Source of the DNA: Notolepis coatsorum
Taxonomy: Eukaryota; Chordata; Actinopteri; Aulopiformes; Paralepididae
Length of the DNA: 64,000 nucleotides
Direction of reading: 5' to 3'
Assembly: GCA_963971535.1 (NCBI GenBank)
Contig: OZ020593.1
Span: forward strand, 33,168,629-33,232,628
A program made the position numbers and the translations under genes. Positions 45,821-60,228 of the stretch are shown here, piece by piece (the stretch's first letter is position 1; each line of letters opens with the position of its first letter). The notes under the pieces are model-generated. The model ran no database searches, was not told where the DNA came from, and saw nothing but the letters and a program-made list of their open reading frames with translations.

Positions 45821-46452
45821 CAGGGGCGGATTTAGGATTGTAGGAGATCCGGGGCTTAGCCCAGACGGATTTTTTTTACTTCGACACCACAATTTTTAAC
45901 TTATACCACCACCTTGAAAGTGTTAATATGCGTCTTTGTTTACGGTTTGATTATCACTGATACAAAATAAAATAGTGCAGTGCAAAAAAATAGTTAGTAA
46001 AATAGAATAAAATAATGCAATAGTGCGTTGCAATAAAATAGTTATCATCGTATTTTTTCGGGTGAGGCCGGTAAGGACTGCATTACAGTAGTCGAGTTGG
46101 CTTGAGATAAAGGCATGGATCTGGTTTTCAGCGTCCTTTTGATTTATAAATGGTCGTACTTTAGCTATGTTTCTGAGGTGGAAGAATTAAGTTTTTGTCA
46201 ACTTGTTGATTGTGATTTAAGCTTAGGTCTGAGTCTACCATAACACCAAGACTTAACTCACTCAAATACAGTTAGCAGCTGGATAGACCACAGATGGAAA
46301 TTATCTTCTGCTAAATCTGGTGCAAACATATTTTCATGCAACAATGATGAATTGTCAATTTTTTTTTTTTTTTTTTTTTGAAAATAGATTCGGGGCTTTT
46401 CAGAAAACATTCGGGGCTTGAGCCCAAGTAGCCACCCCCTAGCCCCGCCCTG
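45821..46452. mobile_element. hAT-type element, 632 bp, TSD ATGAAAAG
   Basis: The left end CAGGGGCGGATTTAGG and the right end, reversed CAGGGCGGGGCTAGGG, are short inverted repeats. ATGAAAAG flanks both ends (45813-45820 and 46453-46460), an 8-bp duplication diagnostic of hAT. No transposase is present. The middle (about 46050-46260) is an antisense piece of a LINE. Related ends occur at about 2790-2860 and 62392. Confidence 0.9.
46050..46260 (-). pseudogene. Antisense LINE RT remnant inside the hAT element
   Basis: GCATTACAGTAGTCGAGTTG on the plus strand is the antisense of an L2-type QLDYCNA motif. Read on the minus strand the surroundings resemble LGVMVDSDLSLNHNQQVDKN and an INQKDAE-like stretch with frameshifts, i.e. 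the region just after the RT catalytic core. Confidence 0.65.
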
Positions 46453-46460
46453 ATGAAAAG

Positions 46461-46933
46461 TCAGACAAGCCACACGGTCGAACTGCAGGACGTGCCGGGC
46501 AGTTTGTTATTATATCAACCTCCCACACTGCCTGAATCCAGTCCAACACCGGCCAGCCAGCGAGCTCAGTCGGTTAGACCGACCCGGTCCCACACCAATA
46601 TGGTGGCCAAGTAATGAGCGCACGCTTCTACCACCCAGTATAAATTGAACACAGCTGTCTTTGTTAGGCATAATTACCTTGATAAGGCTCTTATCAACAC
46701 AAGTAAAGTGTTATTGTGACAAAATGTTGCACTTTATTTCGATTTCAGATAGTGTTGTTAGCATTTCTGTCCTACATTAAAGGGTGAGGCCAGTGTAATT
46801 GTATTTATTTTCATTGTCAACAACAAGTAACCGAAACCTGCAATGCGGTTTTCCTAGTTTATAACACCAGATTATACTGTAGCTCATATCCAGAAGTCAC
46901 AGAACGCCATTGTTGTTGAGAAAAGGGTTAAAT
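46461..46933. other. Non-coding, with a tRNA-like A-box
   Basis: CGAGCTCAGTCGGTTAGAC at 46560 resembles a Pol III A box as in tRNA-derived SINEs, but a good B box was not found. No gene is seen. Confidence 0.4.
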
Positions 46934-47210
46934 TAGGGATGTCCGATATTATCGGCCGATATTGGCATTAAAATGTAATATCGGAAATTATCAGTATCGT
47001 TTTTTTATTTGTATTTCTTTTACATTTATTTAACCTTTATTTACCCAGGCAAGCAAGTAAGAACAAATTCTTATTTTATTTATTGTGAAAAATATGCATA
47101 ATGGTGTGTTTTTGGGGGGGAAACCCTGCATATATCGGTATCAGAAATTAAGAGTTGGACAATATTGGTATATCGGATATCGGTAAAAAAGCCAATATCG
47201 AACATCCCTA
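46934..47210. mobile_element. hAT MITE, uninterrupted copy
   Basis: It begins TAGGGATGTCCGATATTATC and ends CCAATATCGAACATCCCTA, imperfect inverted repeats of about 20 bp rich in TATCGG. Flanks share only GTTAAA, so the duplication has decayed. It contains AAACCCTGCATATATCGGTA, the empty form of the site disrupted in the copy at 50632-52946. Confidence 0.85.
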
Positions 47211-47539
47211 GTTAAAACAAGTTACCGAGCCGTACTGCGACTGTGGTGGGGATAATTCCTCATTGCAGTGAATACTGGCCTTTCCTGAGTGTAACGCGCA
47301 TGCTGTTCTGTTTACTACTATCACATGGAATGTGAATGTGACGCATCAGCTGAAAAAGCGCTGAATCTCTGTCTTTAAGTCGCATCGTTGTGGGTATAAT
47401 GTGTAGCCTACTACAGTAGCACTGACATATCAGAAGATGCTACTGTACAGTATATCTTGTTTAGTTTCAGTAGCACCGTGGTCTGTGCTCCAGGCACCGT
47501 GGTTTTAATGTGTGACCTCACCGGATCAGCACCCTCATG
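47211..47539. other. Non-coding, no feature
   Basis: Nothing supportable is seen. Confidence 0.5.
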
Positions 47540-47967
47540 GTGGATTTAGTACCACCAGGCACCCGTTACAGGGCAGCAAAGACTGTGAATGAAATCTAGT
47601 TTAAGTACAGTTACTTTTGTATAATGTCCATAGCTCCGTCATTTTCCTCCGGATTGCGTTGCAGGTTTTTTCTAGACGTTCACAGAAAGGTAAAGAAAGG
47701 CTGTAGCTTTGACTGCGGCTGGTGTGAGCTGGGTAGTTGTTACGGGTGGAACGCTTTGATGGCATGATGTTGTGTGGAACCCAATTGCAGTATAGGCCCG
47801 AGGAAAGGATAGATAGGAGACGGAAGGCGTTGGTTGCTTCTTTCAAAATAACATGCACTTTATTGACACACAGAGCATAATATGAAAATAACACTTTGAA
47901 AAGAAAAAGAAAAGAGAGACCGTGGTCTCAAAAAACTATATAATCACAACACTAAAGAGTACTTTTA

Positions 47968-48512
47968 GTGTTGTACAGTTGTACCAATGTACAGTGTTGT
48001 AATGTACAGTGTTGTTTGTACAGTTGTACAGTGTCCCCCACCCACCCCTCCTACCCAACCCCCCCCCCCCCACTCCTACCCAAACCCCCCCCCCCCACTC
48101 CTAACCAACCCCCCCCCCCCCCCACTCCTAACCAACCCCCCCCCCCCCCCACCCACCCAACCACCTCCAATGTACAGTCCCCCCCACCCCCACCTACCCA
48201 ATCCAATGTACAGTTTCCACGCCTAATGTATATACTCTTTTCTTTCTGGACTCTTTTTGTATCACAAACAGTACTGTAATTGCAAATCTGGTATGTCATA
48301 AATGTATAGATGGAGCAGTACTGTCTATCTGTATGTCATGTATGTCATATATGTTACGATGAATTGAAAATGGGGGACCCTGATGTAAACAAGACGAAAG
48401 TCTTTCTCTGGTCTGCATCCCCTTAACAATTGTATGTATTGAGCTGTACTGTACTGTACCCATTCTGCAATCTGTTAATAAAGTTTTCATTCATTCATTC
48501 ATTCACTCACAA
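47968..48512 (+). repeat. LINE tail family, copy 9 (long)
   Basis: The longest copy of the family 3' UTR: repeated AATGTACAGTGTTGT, a C-rich stretch with variable CCTACCCAACCCC units (48040-48200), TTTTTGTATCACAAACAGTA, TGGGGGACCCTGATGTAAAC, and AATAAAGTTTTCATTCATTC with an (ATTC)n tail in place of (TCAA)n. Confidence 0.9.
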
Positions 48513-49138
<626 letters not shown>

Positions 49139-50322
49139 GATCAAATTTATATAGCGCCTTTCATAGAACCCAAGGTCGCCACAATCAGGACAAAAAATAG
49201 GACAAGGAAAATAGGGGGGGGGGGGGGGAAGAGGGGATGAGGGAAGGTAAGGGATAATGGACCTAATCTAAACTAATTGATGGGGAAAAGCCTTGGTGAA
49301 GAGGTGTGTTTTTTAGAGCGGATTTGAAGGTGTCCAGGGTTGGGGCGTTGCGGATTTCGGGGGGGAGAGAGTTCCAGAGGGTAGGGGACGCCACGCTGAA
49401 GGCTCTGTCCCCAAAAGTCCGTAACCTGGTGCGAGGGATGGAGAGGAGACCTAAATCAGAGGATCGTAGGTTCCGGGATGAAGTGTACTGGTGGAGGAGA
49501 TCAGACAGGTATTGGGGGGCGAGGGCATGGAGGGATTTGTAGGTGAGGAGCAGGAGTTTGAAGGTGATGCGGAACTTGACTGGAAGCCAGTGGAGGTGGA
49601 TGAGGGTGGGGGTGATGTGCTGCCAGGGCTTGGTGTGAGTGAGAACCCTGGCAGCTGAGTTCTGAACATACTGGAGCCTGTCCAGGGCTTTGCTGGGTAC
49701 CCCGAACAGGACTCCATTACAGTAGTCCAACCGGGAGGTGATGAATGAGTGGATCAGGGTCTTAGCCACAGAGTCTGAGAGTGAGGGTCGGAGACGGGAG
49801 ATGTTTTTGAGGTGGTAGAAGGCAGACTTGGTGACGGATTTGATGTGGGAGTGAAATTAAAGTGTGGAGTCAAGGGTGACGCCCAGGTTACGGACTTCGA
49901 GAGACGGGGAGATGGAACAGCCGTCAACGTGGAGGAGGAGATCTCCAACCTTCCCGAGCAGTGCCTTGGGGGCCACAACCATGAGCTCTGTCTTTTTGCT
50001 GTTGAGTTTCAGTAATTTGGTTGACATCCAGGTTTTTATGGCGTGGAGGCAGTTGACTACAGTCTGTGGGGGGAGCTGGGAGGATGGTGAGGTGCTGATA
50101 TAGAGCTGAGTATCATCAGCATAACAATGAAAGTTGAGTCCGTGGTGATGTATAATCTGACCGAGGGGGAGCATGTAAATGGTGAATAGTAGGGGACCCA
50201 GCACGGAGCCCTGGGGGACACCGTGGTTGACTGGGGCCGGGGGGGAGGATGAGCCGCTGACGCTGACAAACTGAGATCTATTTGTGAGATATGAATGAAA
50301 CCATACATGAATACATTGAACT
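49139..50322 (-). mobile_element. 5'-truncated L2 (Maui-like) LINE
   Basis: On the minus strand it reads from inside the RT palm to the natural 3' end, with a short UTR containing GGCGCTATATAAATTTGA and then the (ATT)n tail. The 5' truncation near 50322 is where the host LTR sequence resumes. Confidence 0.85.
49263..50308 (-). pseudogene. L2 reverse transcriptase, C-terminal two thirds
   Basis: Upstream of 50204 the reading includes [30 protein letters not shown] carries the catalytic pair, then [11 protein letters not shown] and [10 protein letters not shown]. At about 49858 a TAA interrupts and the frame shifts. The C-terminal frame (49769-49263) resumes with SRLDYCNGVLFG, IHLHWLPVKFRITFKLLLLT and WNSLPPEIRNA and ends normally. 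The endonuclease and N-terminal RT are absent. The coding breaks are few, so the insertion is moderately young. Confidence 0.85.
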
Positions 50323-50944
50323 AGGCCACCTGGTGGTTGAGAGCCGTAGTTCAGGTATGGGAAATGTCCATGGACAGATGGGGGTTGTGGAGCATGACCG
50401 GGGTGAAAATTTCCATGGACAAATGGGGGTTGTGGAGCAGGACCGGTGGGACCGTTACAGGTAGTGTAGTTTTATGACATTTCTACGTCCATCCAAAGCC
50501 CTGGGTCTCCTCTTTCTTAGGACTACAATGATTTCATGACGGCGTCATATCCTCATGTCTAAATCATCCGGTTTCCAATGCAATGTGCAGAGATTTTTAT
50601 AAGCTCATATTTAGCTAATAACACTTAAAATTAGGGATGTCCGATATTATCGGCCTACCGATATTATCGGCCGATATCGGCATTAAAATGTGATATCGGA
50701 AAATATCGGTATCGGTGTTCAAATTTTTTTAATATTTTTTTACATTTCTAGAACCTTTATTTATCCAGGCAAGCAAGTAAGAACAAATTCTGATTTTATT
50801 TATTGTCAAAAGTATGCATAATGTTGTGTTAATTCCACAACAAGAGATATGTAATGTTAATTACCTGAAATTATTCCGTTTTTTGGGGGGGAAACCCTGC
50901 ATACAGGGCCGCCTCAGGGGGTGTGCGAGCAGTGCGGTCGCACA

Positions 50945-50968
50945 GGGCCTCGCGGGAAGGGGGGCCTC

Positions 50969-51006
<38 letters not shown>

Positions 51007-51077
51007 TATTAATTTTTTTTAATTATTATTTTTTTTTTTTTTTTTTTTTTTGCGAGGCCCCCCTTCCCGCGAGGCCC
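50945..51077. repeat. Hairpin with poly(A)/poly(T) arms
   Basis: GGGCCTCGCGGGAAGGGGGG and GCGAGGCCCCCTTCCCGCG are inverted around an A-run and a T-run. It may be a second, truncated copy of the element terminus. Confidence 0.85.
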
Positions 51078-51419
51078 TTTTTCATCACAGACCTAAAATC
51101 TAGTTTTGCTTATATGCTTATATATTTCACATTAGACACGTTTGTAGAATGTGTCTGACTTGTTCCTGGGTCTGCAGTCCTGCAGCTGCAGACATACTCA
51201 CTATTGGAGCTCAGCCTCTGGGGTTCTGCAGCAGCATTGGTTTCAACGAAGGGGGTGGTTTTACTTACATCATGTGTAGACAGTGTAGACGCCGGCAGCG
51301 TGAGTCGGCTGCGTTTGACATTTTCGCGCGTGCAGCTTTTGACTATGCTTAGTTATGCCCAATAGCCAAGACGAAGAAAGAGGTCGGTCATTATCAGTCG
51401 GTCGGTCACCAACCAAGGA

Positions 51420-51952
51420 ACGTTGACGAAAGGCCTCTCGCTAGCGGGACAAATGGCCGGAGCCTTTCATGGTATAGCCATGTCGGCTAGTAGCTAGCTT
51501 AGCTAAATGCTAACTAGCGTTAGCTAACCTAGCGAGGCGAGTGGATGTCTTTTCAAAAGAAGGAGAAGAGAACTTGTGAGCAGATAAATCTGTTAGGCAG
51601 CAATACGCCGAAATTACACAGTGGGGCCAAGAAAGTCTCCTTCTACGTTGATACTGCGTTATGGTGAGTCAACTTATGATTATATACCCGCCGTGGATCT
51701 GAGTCACCTGACCCTATCTCTCTTTCTCTCTCTGGAGCCGGCCGACTAGCTAATACTACTAGTAGCTAACTGTGTGAGCTAACTGTTAGCCAGTTAGCTG
51801 TTTAGCGTCAGCTGGGAACGTTCGTTTGATGCTATCAGTTAGCCTTGAGAATAGCAGGCCCTTTGACAGAAGATGTAGTCGGGCCTGCACCATGACAAGG
51901 CTCTGGCCATAGCTTCTTTTTGTCCCGCCAGCGAGAGGCCTTTCGTCAACGT
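51420..51952. repeat. Internal inverted repeat of about 60 bp
   Basis: ACGTTGACGAAAGGCCTCTC (51420) is mirrored at 51933-51952, with the pairing continuing through GCTAGCGGGACAA (one mismatch) and, after a small gap, ATGGCC(G/A)GAGCCTT and TCATGGT. The spacer of about 400 bp contains the short frame at 51545. Confidence 0.85.
51545..51664 (+). other. Exon-like short frame with splice donor
   Basis: A 40-codon frame starting ATGTCTTTTCAAAAG, lysine-rich at first (FQKKEKRTCEQ), ends exactly at a consensus-like donor (TTATG/GTGAGT at about 51660). It could be a first exon of the original transposase gene or a captured host exon. The peptide is not recognised. Confidence 0.3.
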
Positions 51953-52690
51953 GGAGACCTTGCGGCCTTTCGCCCTGCGTTCATCGTGCAGGTAACTTGG
52001 ATTAATGAAAATGTCATGATGACATTACCCCACTCTTCCTTCCTTCCCCTCCCGAATGTTTTGTTAATAACGATGTTTTTTTCCAGGCAAAACATATGCT
52101 ATTTCACAACATTTGGAGATACGACATGTGCTGTGTGTGAATGGTCGTTTGTGTAGCTTGGGTAGCGTTGGGCCGTTGGCCAAAGCTGTGTGTCACGTGG
52201 CCTGGTGTCACAGTACCTGGCTAGCCTATTTAGCTGATGTCGGCCATTGGCTCCTTGCTGCTTTGGTTTCTCTGTTGACCCTCTTCTTGTTGGATTTAAG
52301 TGTTGATCTTTGTCCTTTTGAATCTCTCATACATGCTATAGTCTCTCTCTAACACACACACACACATGACAAACACACATGTTCTCTCTCTCTCTCTCTC
52401 TCTCTTTCTAACACACACAGTCTGCCTATGGCGGCCTTTCTCGATGGCTAGGCTGTGCTCAAGGATCTTCAGTCACAGTGCTCAGGTATTCTGCCACTGT
52501 GTACTCTCTGTTTAGGGCCAAATAGCATTTCAATTTCTTTCCAATGTGTCTCTCTCTCTCTCTCTCTCTCTCTGTACACTGTATATTGACTGTAGAACGG
52601 GAGCTCTCTCTCGCTCTCTCTTTTGCTATATGTTGACTGTATCATGCCCCGCCTCGGGCAGCGCTATTATTTAAGAATATGTTGACTGTA

Positions 52691-52731
<41 letters not shown>

Positions 52732-53103
52732 TAATTTTTTTTTTTTTTTTTTTTTTTACCTTGGGGGGGGGGGGGGGGGGGGGGGGCTCGCGTTAAATCT
52801 CGCACAGGGCCTCGCATTTCTCCCAGGCGGCCCTGCCTGCATATATCGGTATCGGTTGATATCGGTTGATATCGGTATCGGAAATTAAGAGTTTGACAAT
52901 ATCGGTATATCGGTATCGGTAAAAAAGCCAATATCGAGCATCCCTACTTAAAATCATTGCTAAACAAATGTAGTGCTGAAAATATACACTTTGACTGCTG
53001 TGTTGATTTGGTTAGGGTCTTTACTCTTGGCTACATTTGAATAAGAAACACAACATCACTTCTATTTGTGACGTGAAATAAATCTCGGCCCAGTACCGGA
53101 CAT

Positions 53104-53724
53104 TTAGACCTTTTATCCAAAGCGACTTGCAAGTTCTGTACAACAAGTCAGCAGGAAGGGTACAACTCTGAGTAACAAGGTTCGTCAAACAATGTTGAAC
53201 TTGGGCGCTACAGTCTTGAGTGCGTAGTAGTAAATACATATTAGCATACTAGGTAGTAATATAGGCAAGGACGATTATTTAGTAGCAAAGTGCATGATAG
53301 TAAAAGACAGTACAAAGATTTATTTAATCTTTTATAAATACTTTTTCAGACTTTTTCCGGAGGATTAAAGGAAATTACGGACACATTGAAATGACTGACC
53401 TACCCCAGTAACACTAACAAAGTCCTGCGAGGGCTTATATGAGGTTATTTATAAATAACACCCTTTTTAATAAAAGTGGAGGTGTAAGCAGAAGAAGATG
53501 TTGGCCTCTAAAGCCCAGAGGGAAGAGCCCCAGGTAGCTCAACCTCGGGGTGTCCTTGATGGGCGCGTGCCGTCACAGCCGCGCTCCACTGTGGCCCGCT
53601 AGATCATATCTGAGGCGTTCAATTACAGGTGAGCTATAGTGTGCACGGGAGAGTGCATGGTCGGGCATTCAAGAAGAAACTAAAAGTTCTAATAAAGCAA
53701 TATATCTTGCATTTGAATGTGTGA
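53104..53724. other. Non-coding with a common fish repeat motif
   Basis: CTTTTATCCAAAGCGACTTG at 53111 is a phrase frequent in fish dispersed repeats; the extent of the repeat (perhaps to 53230) is uncertain. No gene is seen. Confidence 0.45.
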
Positions 53725-53772
53725 ATGGATATTGGGTTTGTGTATGAGGTATGTACGTGTCTGAGGTGTGTG

Positions 53773-53885
<113 letters not shown>

Positions 53886-53972
53886 TGTGTGTATGAGGTT
53901 TGTGTATCTGAGGGTGTGGATGAGGTATGTGTGTCTGAGGTATACTGTATGTATGTGTGTCTGAGGTGTGTG

Positions 53973-54738
53973 CAGGGACGTGCACAGGACTTTAGAGGGG
54001 CAGGTGCTTAAAGGCTGAAAAGGGCACTATACCTGTGTGTATTTAAACCGAGCGCGCAAAGCGTGCAAGCCCGATTTTTAAGGGCTCTTTTCGGGCAGGG
54101 GGGCCCCCTTTTTATGCTTTTTGGGGGGTTTTGGTGATCAAATATTGAATATTGAACTATAATAATCAGTGCAGGAGCTCACTTATCCTTGAAAGACACT
54201 TTTATCACTGACTTAAAAGGCCCATACATCTCCATAAATGTTCAGGGGGGAGGGAATAAGTGCTTACCCTACAGACCCCAAGAAGTGCTGTATATTCTGT
54301 ATTGTTTAATGAATTTTTTATTCCAATCCCAATTTGTATTTGAGATTCCCAAATCCCATCGGACTTGACTTCTTCGTGTCCCTCAGTGAGTGTAATACCA
54401 GCATTCAACTGTATGTGCCACAGCGGTTTCTATCATCATCATCATCACCACCCACGCTATGCATAAAATATATAGGTCTGCGGAGAGGCACGCTGAGGAG
54501 GCTGTGCAAACTGCAATGGAATATGGGGCATCTCTCTCTCTTTACCTAATATTTTGATTCTATCCTGACATTTTTCAGTTGGAAGGGCAGTCTATATGCG
54601 TAACGGTAAAAAAATAATAATAATAATAAAAAAAGATAATAATAATTTTTTTTTTTTTTTGAAAAATTGCACTTTTTTATGAGGCTCAAAAGGGCAGGTG
54701 CTCAAGCACCCCTTGGGCTCTATGTGTGCACGTGCCTG
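53973..54738. mobile_element. hAT-type element, 766 bp, TSD GGTGTGTG
   Basis: The left end CAGGGACGTGCACAGG and the right end, reversed CAGGCACGTGCACACA, are terminal inverted repeats. Inner blocks GGGGCAGGTGCTTAAAG and its relative AGGGCAGGTGCTCAAG lie near the two ends in the same orientation. GGTGTGTG flanks both sides (53965-53972 and 54739-54746), although the GT-rich target makes chance matches easier. No transposase is seen. Confidence 0.85.
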
Positions 54739-55470
54739 GGTGTGTGTGTGTCTGAGGTGTGAGTGTGTGTATCTGAGGTGTGTGTGTGTGGATGTATGTG
54801 TCTGAGGTGTGTGTGTGAATGTGTGTGAGCGTGTGGATGTATGTGTCTGAGGTGTAGTGTGTGTAGGAGGTTTGTGTATCTGAGGGTGTGGATGTGTGTG
54901 TGTTTCTGTGTGTATGAGGTATGTGTGTGTGGATGTGTGTCTGAGGTGTGCGTGAGTGTGTGTGTCTGAGGTGTGAGTATGTGTATCTGAGGTGTGTGTG
55001 TGTATTTATCTATCTGAGGCGTGTCTGAGGTGTGCGTGAGTGTGTGTCTGAGGTGTGAGTATGTGTATCTGAGGTGTGTGTGTGTGTATTTATCTATCTG
55101 AGGCGTGTCTGAGGTGTGCGTGAGTGTGTGTGTCTCAGGTGTGTGTGTGTATTTATCTATCTGAGGTGTGTGTGTGTGGATGGATGAGTGTGAGCGTGTG
55201 GATGTGTGTCTGAGGTGTGCGTGAGGGTGTGTGTGGATGTGTGCCTGAGCGTGTGGATGTGTGTGTCTGAGGTGTGTGTGTGTGTGTGTGTGTGAGTGTG
55301 TGTTTGTGGTGTGTCTGAGGTATGTGTAGTGTGTGTTTGAGGTACTGTATGTGTGAATGTGTGTCTGAGATGTGAGTGAGTGTGTGTCTGAGTTGTGTGT
55401 GAATGTGTATCTGAGATGTGAGATGTGTGTGTGTGTCTGAGGTGTGGATGTGTGTGCGTGCGTGTGCGTG
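54739..55470. repeat. GT-rich variable minisatellite
   Basis: Irregular units around TGTGTCTGAGGTGTG with interspersed GTGGATGTATGTG and ATTTATCTATCTGAGG. It continues the repeat found at 53740-53972, so the hAT element landed inside it. Confidence 0.9.
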
Positions 55471-57775
<2,305 letters not shown>

Positions 57776-58354
57776 TATTGGTATAATCAATCAATCAATC
57801 AAATCTTTTTAAATACCAATGCTGTTGAATCATACCTGCCATGGCTGTGTTCAATCTAATATCCACTCCATTTATTGCAGTATAACTCAATGGTAAGGAT
57901 ACAGAGCTTAGCATTCTACATATATATACATATAACTTATATATAATTATATATATATATATGGCTGGCACGATGACAGCGTAGTAGCATAGCAGTCTCC
58001 CATTTTAAATGATGACTTTGTATTCTACGTTTGCTGATAGGGCATCTATAAATGATTGCCTGGGGTGTCTAGCTATGTTGTTGGGCACAGTATAATATGA
58101 AATATATCTAGAGGAGTGAAACCATCAATTCACCCAGCTCAGTAACGTGACCTTTTGAAAAACCGATTAAGAAATTTAGAGAAAGTTTAGCATTCGAAAA
58201 AAGAAAAAAAGGAAACTTGCAAGGGATTTTTTTAATAATACAGTATATCTTTATTGCATCATTATTCCGACTCTGACTCCACACTGTAAAGCAGCTATAT
58301 GATAGAAAGCAATTATACACGAGTAAACTGTGATTTTCCTAGGTAGGGATGGAT

Positions 58355-58385
<31 letters not shown>

Positions 58386-58869
58386 GGGGGGGGGTTGCCA
58401 TACATTTAGTATTTAATATTCCCCATTACAATGATTGTAATACGGTAATGCAATCTAAATATGATCAAATCGAATAATCTGGGTAAGCATCCTTCTCCCT
58501 GTGTGACGCCCATCTATGTGAGAGTCAAGCATTGTGTTGTTGTTAGCTGTGCTTCTGGGAGTAGCAGGGAATGGAGACACGGCATCAAGGTCCTCTTTCA
58601 CTGCAGCGCTGCTACTGTAATTATGAGCATCTTCCTCCTCTCCCTGTCAATCACATGTGGATAGGAAAGTCATGTGTGTAGAGGCCGCAATGACACCCAA
58701 TCTACAATGAGATACAGATACACAAGGATCATTTTAGGAAAATAGCCCCACCCACCATCACCACACACCAAAAAGATATGAACTGCAAAAGCAGAACAGG
58801 CGCGCAGACATTGTTTACGGAAATAGATGTGGCCTAGTCGACACTTCACTTAGAGATGTTTTGATTGGA
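57776..58869. other. Non-coding, no gene recognised
   Basis: (TCAA)n of four units at 57786, AT repeats at 57925-57962 and (GT)n plus a G-run at 58361-58394. No other feature. Confidence 0.5.
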
Positions 58870-58994
58870 TACAAGATACGATAAGAAATTCCTTTATTCC
58901 CTTGCGGAAATTCATGGCAGCATTGGGGAGGGGAGGGGAGGTACACGTATGGGCAGAGTAATAGTATAAATACATAAATATAGGCAATACAATA
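58870..58994 (-). repeat. Antisense retroelement tail
   Basis: GATACGATAAGAAATTCCTT and TATTCCCTTGCGGAAATTCA reverse to the AATAAAGGAATTTCTTATC type of end seen in fish LINEs. It leads straight into the minisatellite, which may have grown from the element's UTR. Confidence 0.5.
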
Positions 58995-60228
58995 CACAGG
59001 GTGCAGTATACACAAGGTGCAGTATACACAAGGTGCAGTATACAGGTGCAGTATACACAAGGTGCAGTACACAGGGTGCAGTATACACAAGGTGCAGTAT
59101 ACACAAGGTGCAGTATACACAGGGTGCAGTATACACAAGGTGCAGTATACACAGGGTGCAGTATACACAAGGTGCAGTATACACAAGGTGCAGTATACAC
59201 AAGGTGCAGTATACACAAGGTGCAGTATACACAAGGTGCAGTATACACAGGGTGCAGTATACACGGGGTGCAGTATACACGGGGTGCAGTATACACAGGG
59301 TGCAGTATACACAGGGTCCAGTATACACAGGGTGCAGTATACACAAGGTGCAGTATACACAGGGTGCAGTATACACAAGGTGCAGTATACACAAGGTGCA
59401 GTATACACAAGGTGCAGTATACACAAGGTGCAGTATACACAGGGTGCAGTATACACAGGGTCCAGTATACACAAGGTGCAGTATACACAAGGTGCAGTAT
59501 ACACAAGGTGCAGTATACACAAGGTGCAGTATACATAAGGTGCAGTATACACAAGGTTCAGCATACACAAGGTGCAGTATACACAAGGTGCAGTATACAC
59601 AAGGTTCAACATACACAAGGTGCAGTATACACAAGGTGCAGTATACACAAGGTTCAGTATACACAAGGTGCAGTATACATAATGTGCAGTATACACAGGG
59701 TGCAGTATACACAGGGTCCAGTATACACAAGGTGCAGTATACACAGGGTGCAGTATACACAAGGTGCAGTATACACAGGGTGCAGTATACACAGGGTCCA
59801 GTATACACAGGGTGCAGTATACACAAGGTGCAGTATACACAAGGTGCAGTATACACGGGGTGCAGTATACACAGGGTCCAGTATACACAGGGTGCAGTAT
59901 ACACAAGGTGCAGTATACACAGGGTGCAGTATACACAAGGTACATTATACACAAGGTGCAGTATACACAAGGTTCAGTATACACAAGGTGCAGTATACAC
60001 AGGGTGCAGTATACACAAGGTACAGTATACACAAGGTGCAGTATACACAGGGTCCAGTATACACAGGGTGCAGTTGCAGTATACACAAGGTACAGTATAC
60101 ACAAGGTGCAGTATACACAAGGTTCAGTATACACAAGGTGCAGTATACATAAGGTGCAGTATACACATGGTGCAGTATACACAGGGTGCAGTACACAAGG
60201 TGCAGTATACACAAGGTGCAGTATACAC
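58995..60228. repeat. 16-bp minisatellite, about 77 units
   Basis: The unit CAGTATACACAAGGTG alternates with the variant CAGTATACACAGGGTG; rarer variants have GTTCAG, GTCCAG or ATAAGG. Occasional deletions (near 59040, 59068, 60072) shift the register. Because stops are absent, frames of up to 500 codons appear on both strands; they are artefacts of the repeat. Confidence 0.97.

Larger units (their letters stand above)
50904..52835. mobile_element. hAT element nested in the MITE, TSD CCTGCATA
   Basis: The left end CAGGGCCGCCTCAGGGG and the right end, reversed CAGGGCCGCCTGGGAG, are terminal inverted repeats. CCTGCATA occurs on both sides (50896-50903 and 52836-52843) and only once in the empty copy at 46934-47210. 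Inside are a hairpin of GCGAGGCC-rich arms (50945-51077), a 1.6-kb non-repetitive body and AT/G-rich runs at 52690-52786. No transposase is recognised. Confidence 0.92.
50632..52946. mobile_element. hAT MITE, interrupted copy, TSD CTTAAAAT
   Basis: TAGGGATGTCCGATATTATC at the left and CGAGCATCCCTA at the right; CTTAAAAT flanks both (50624-50631 and 52947-52954). Its own sequence is about 50632-50903 and 52836-52946; the middle is a second hAT element. Confidence 0.92.
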
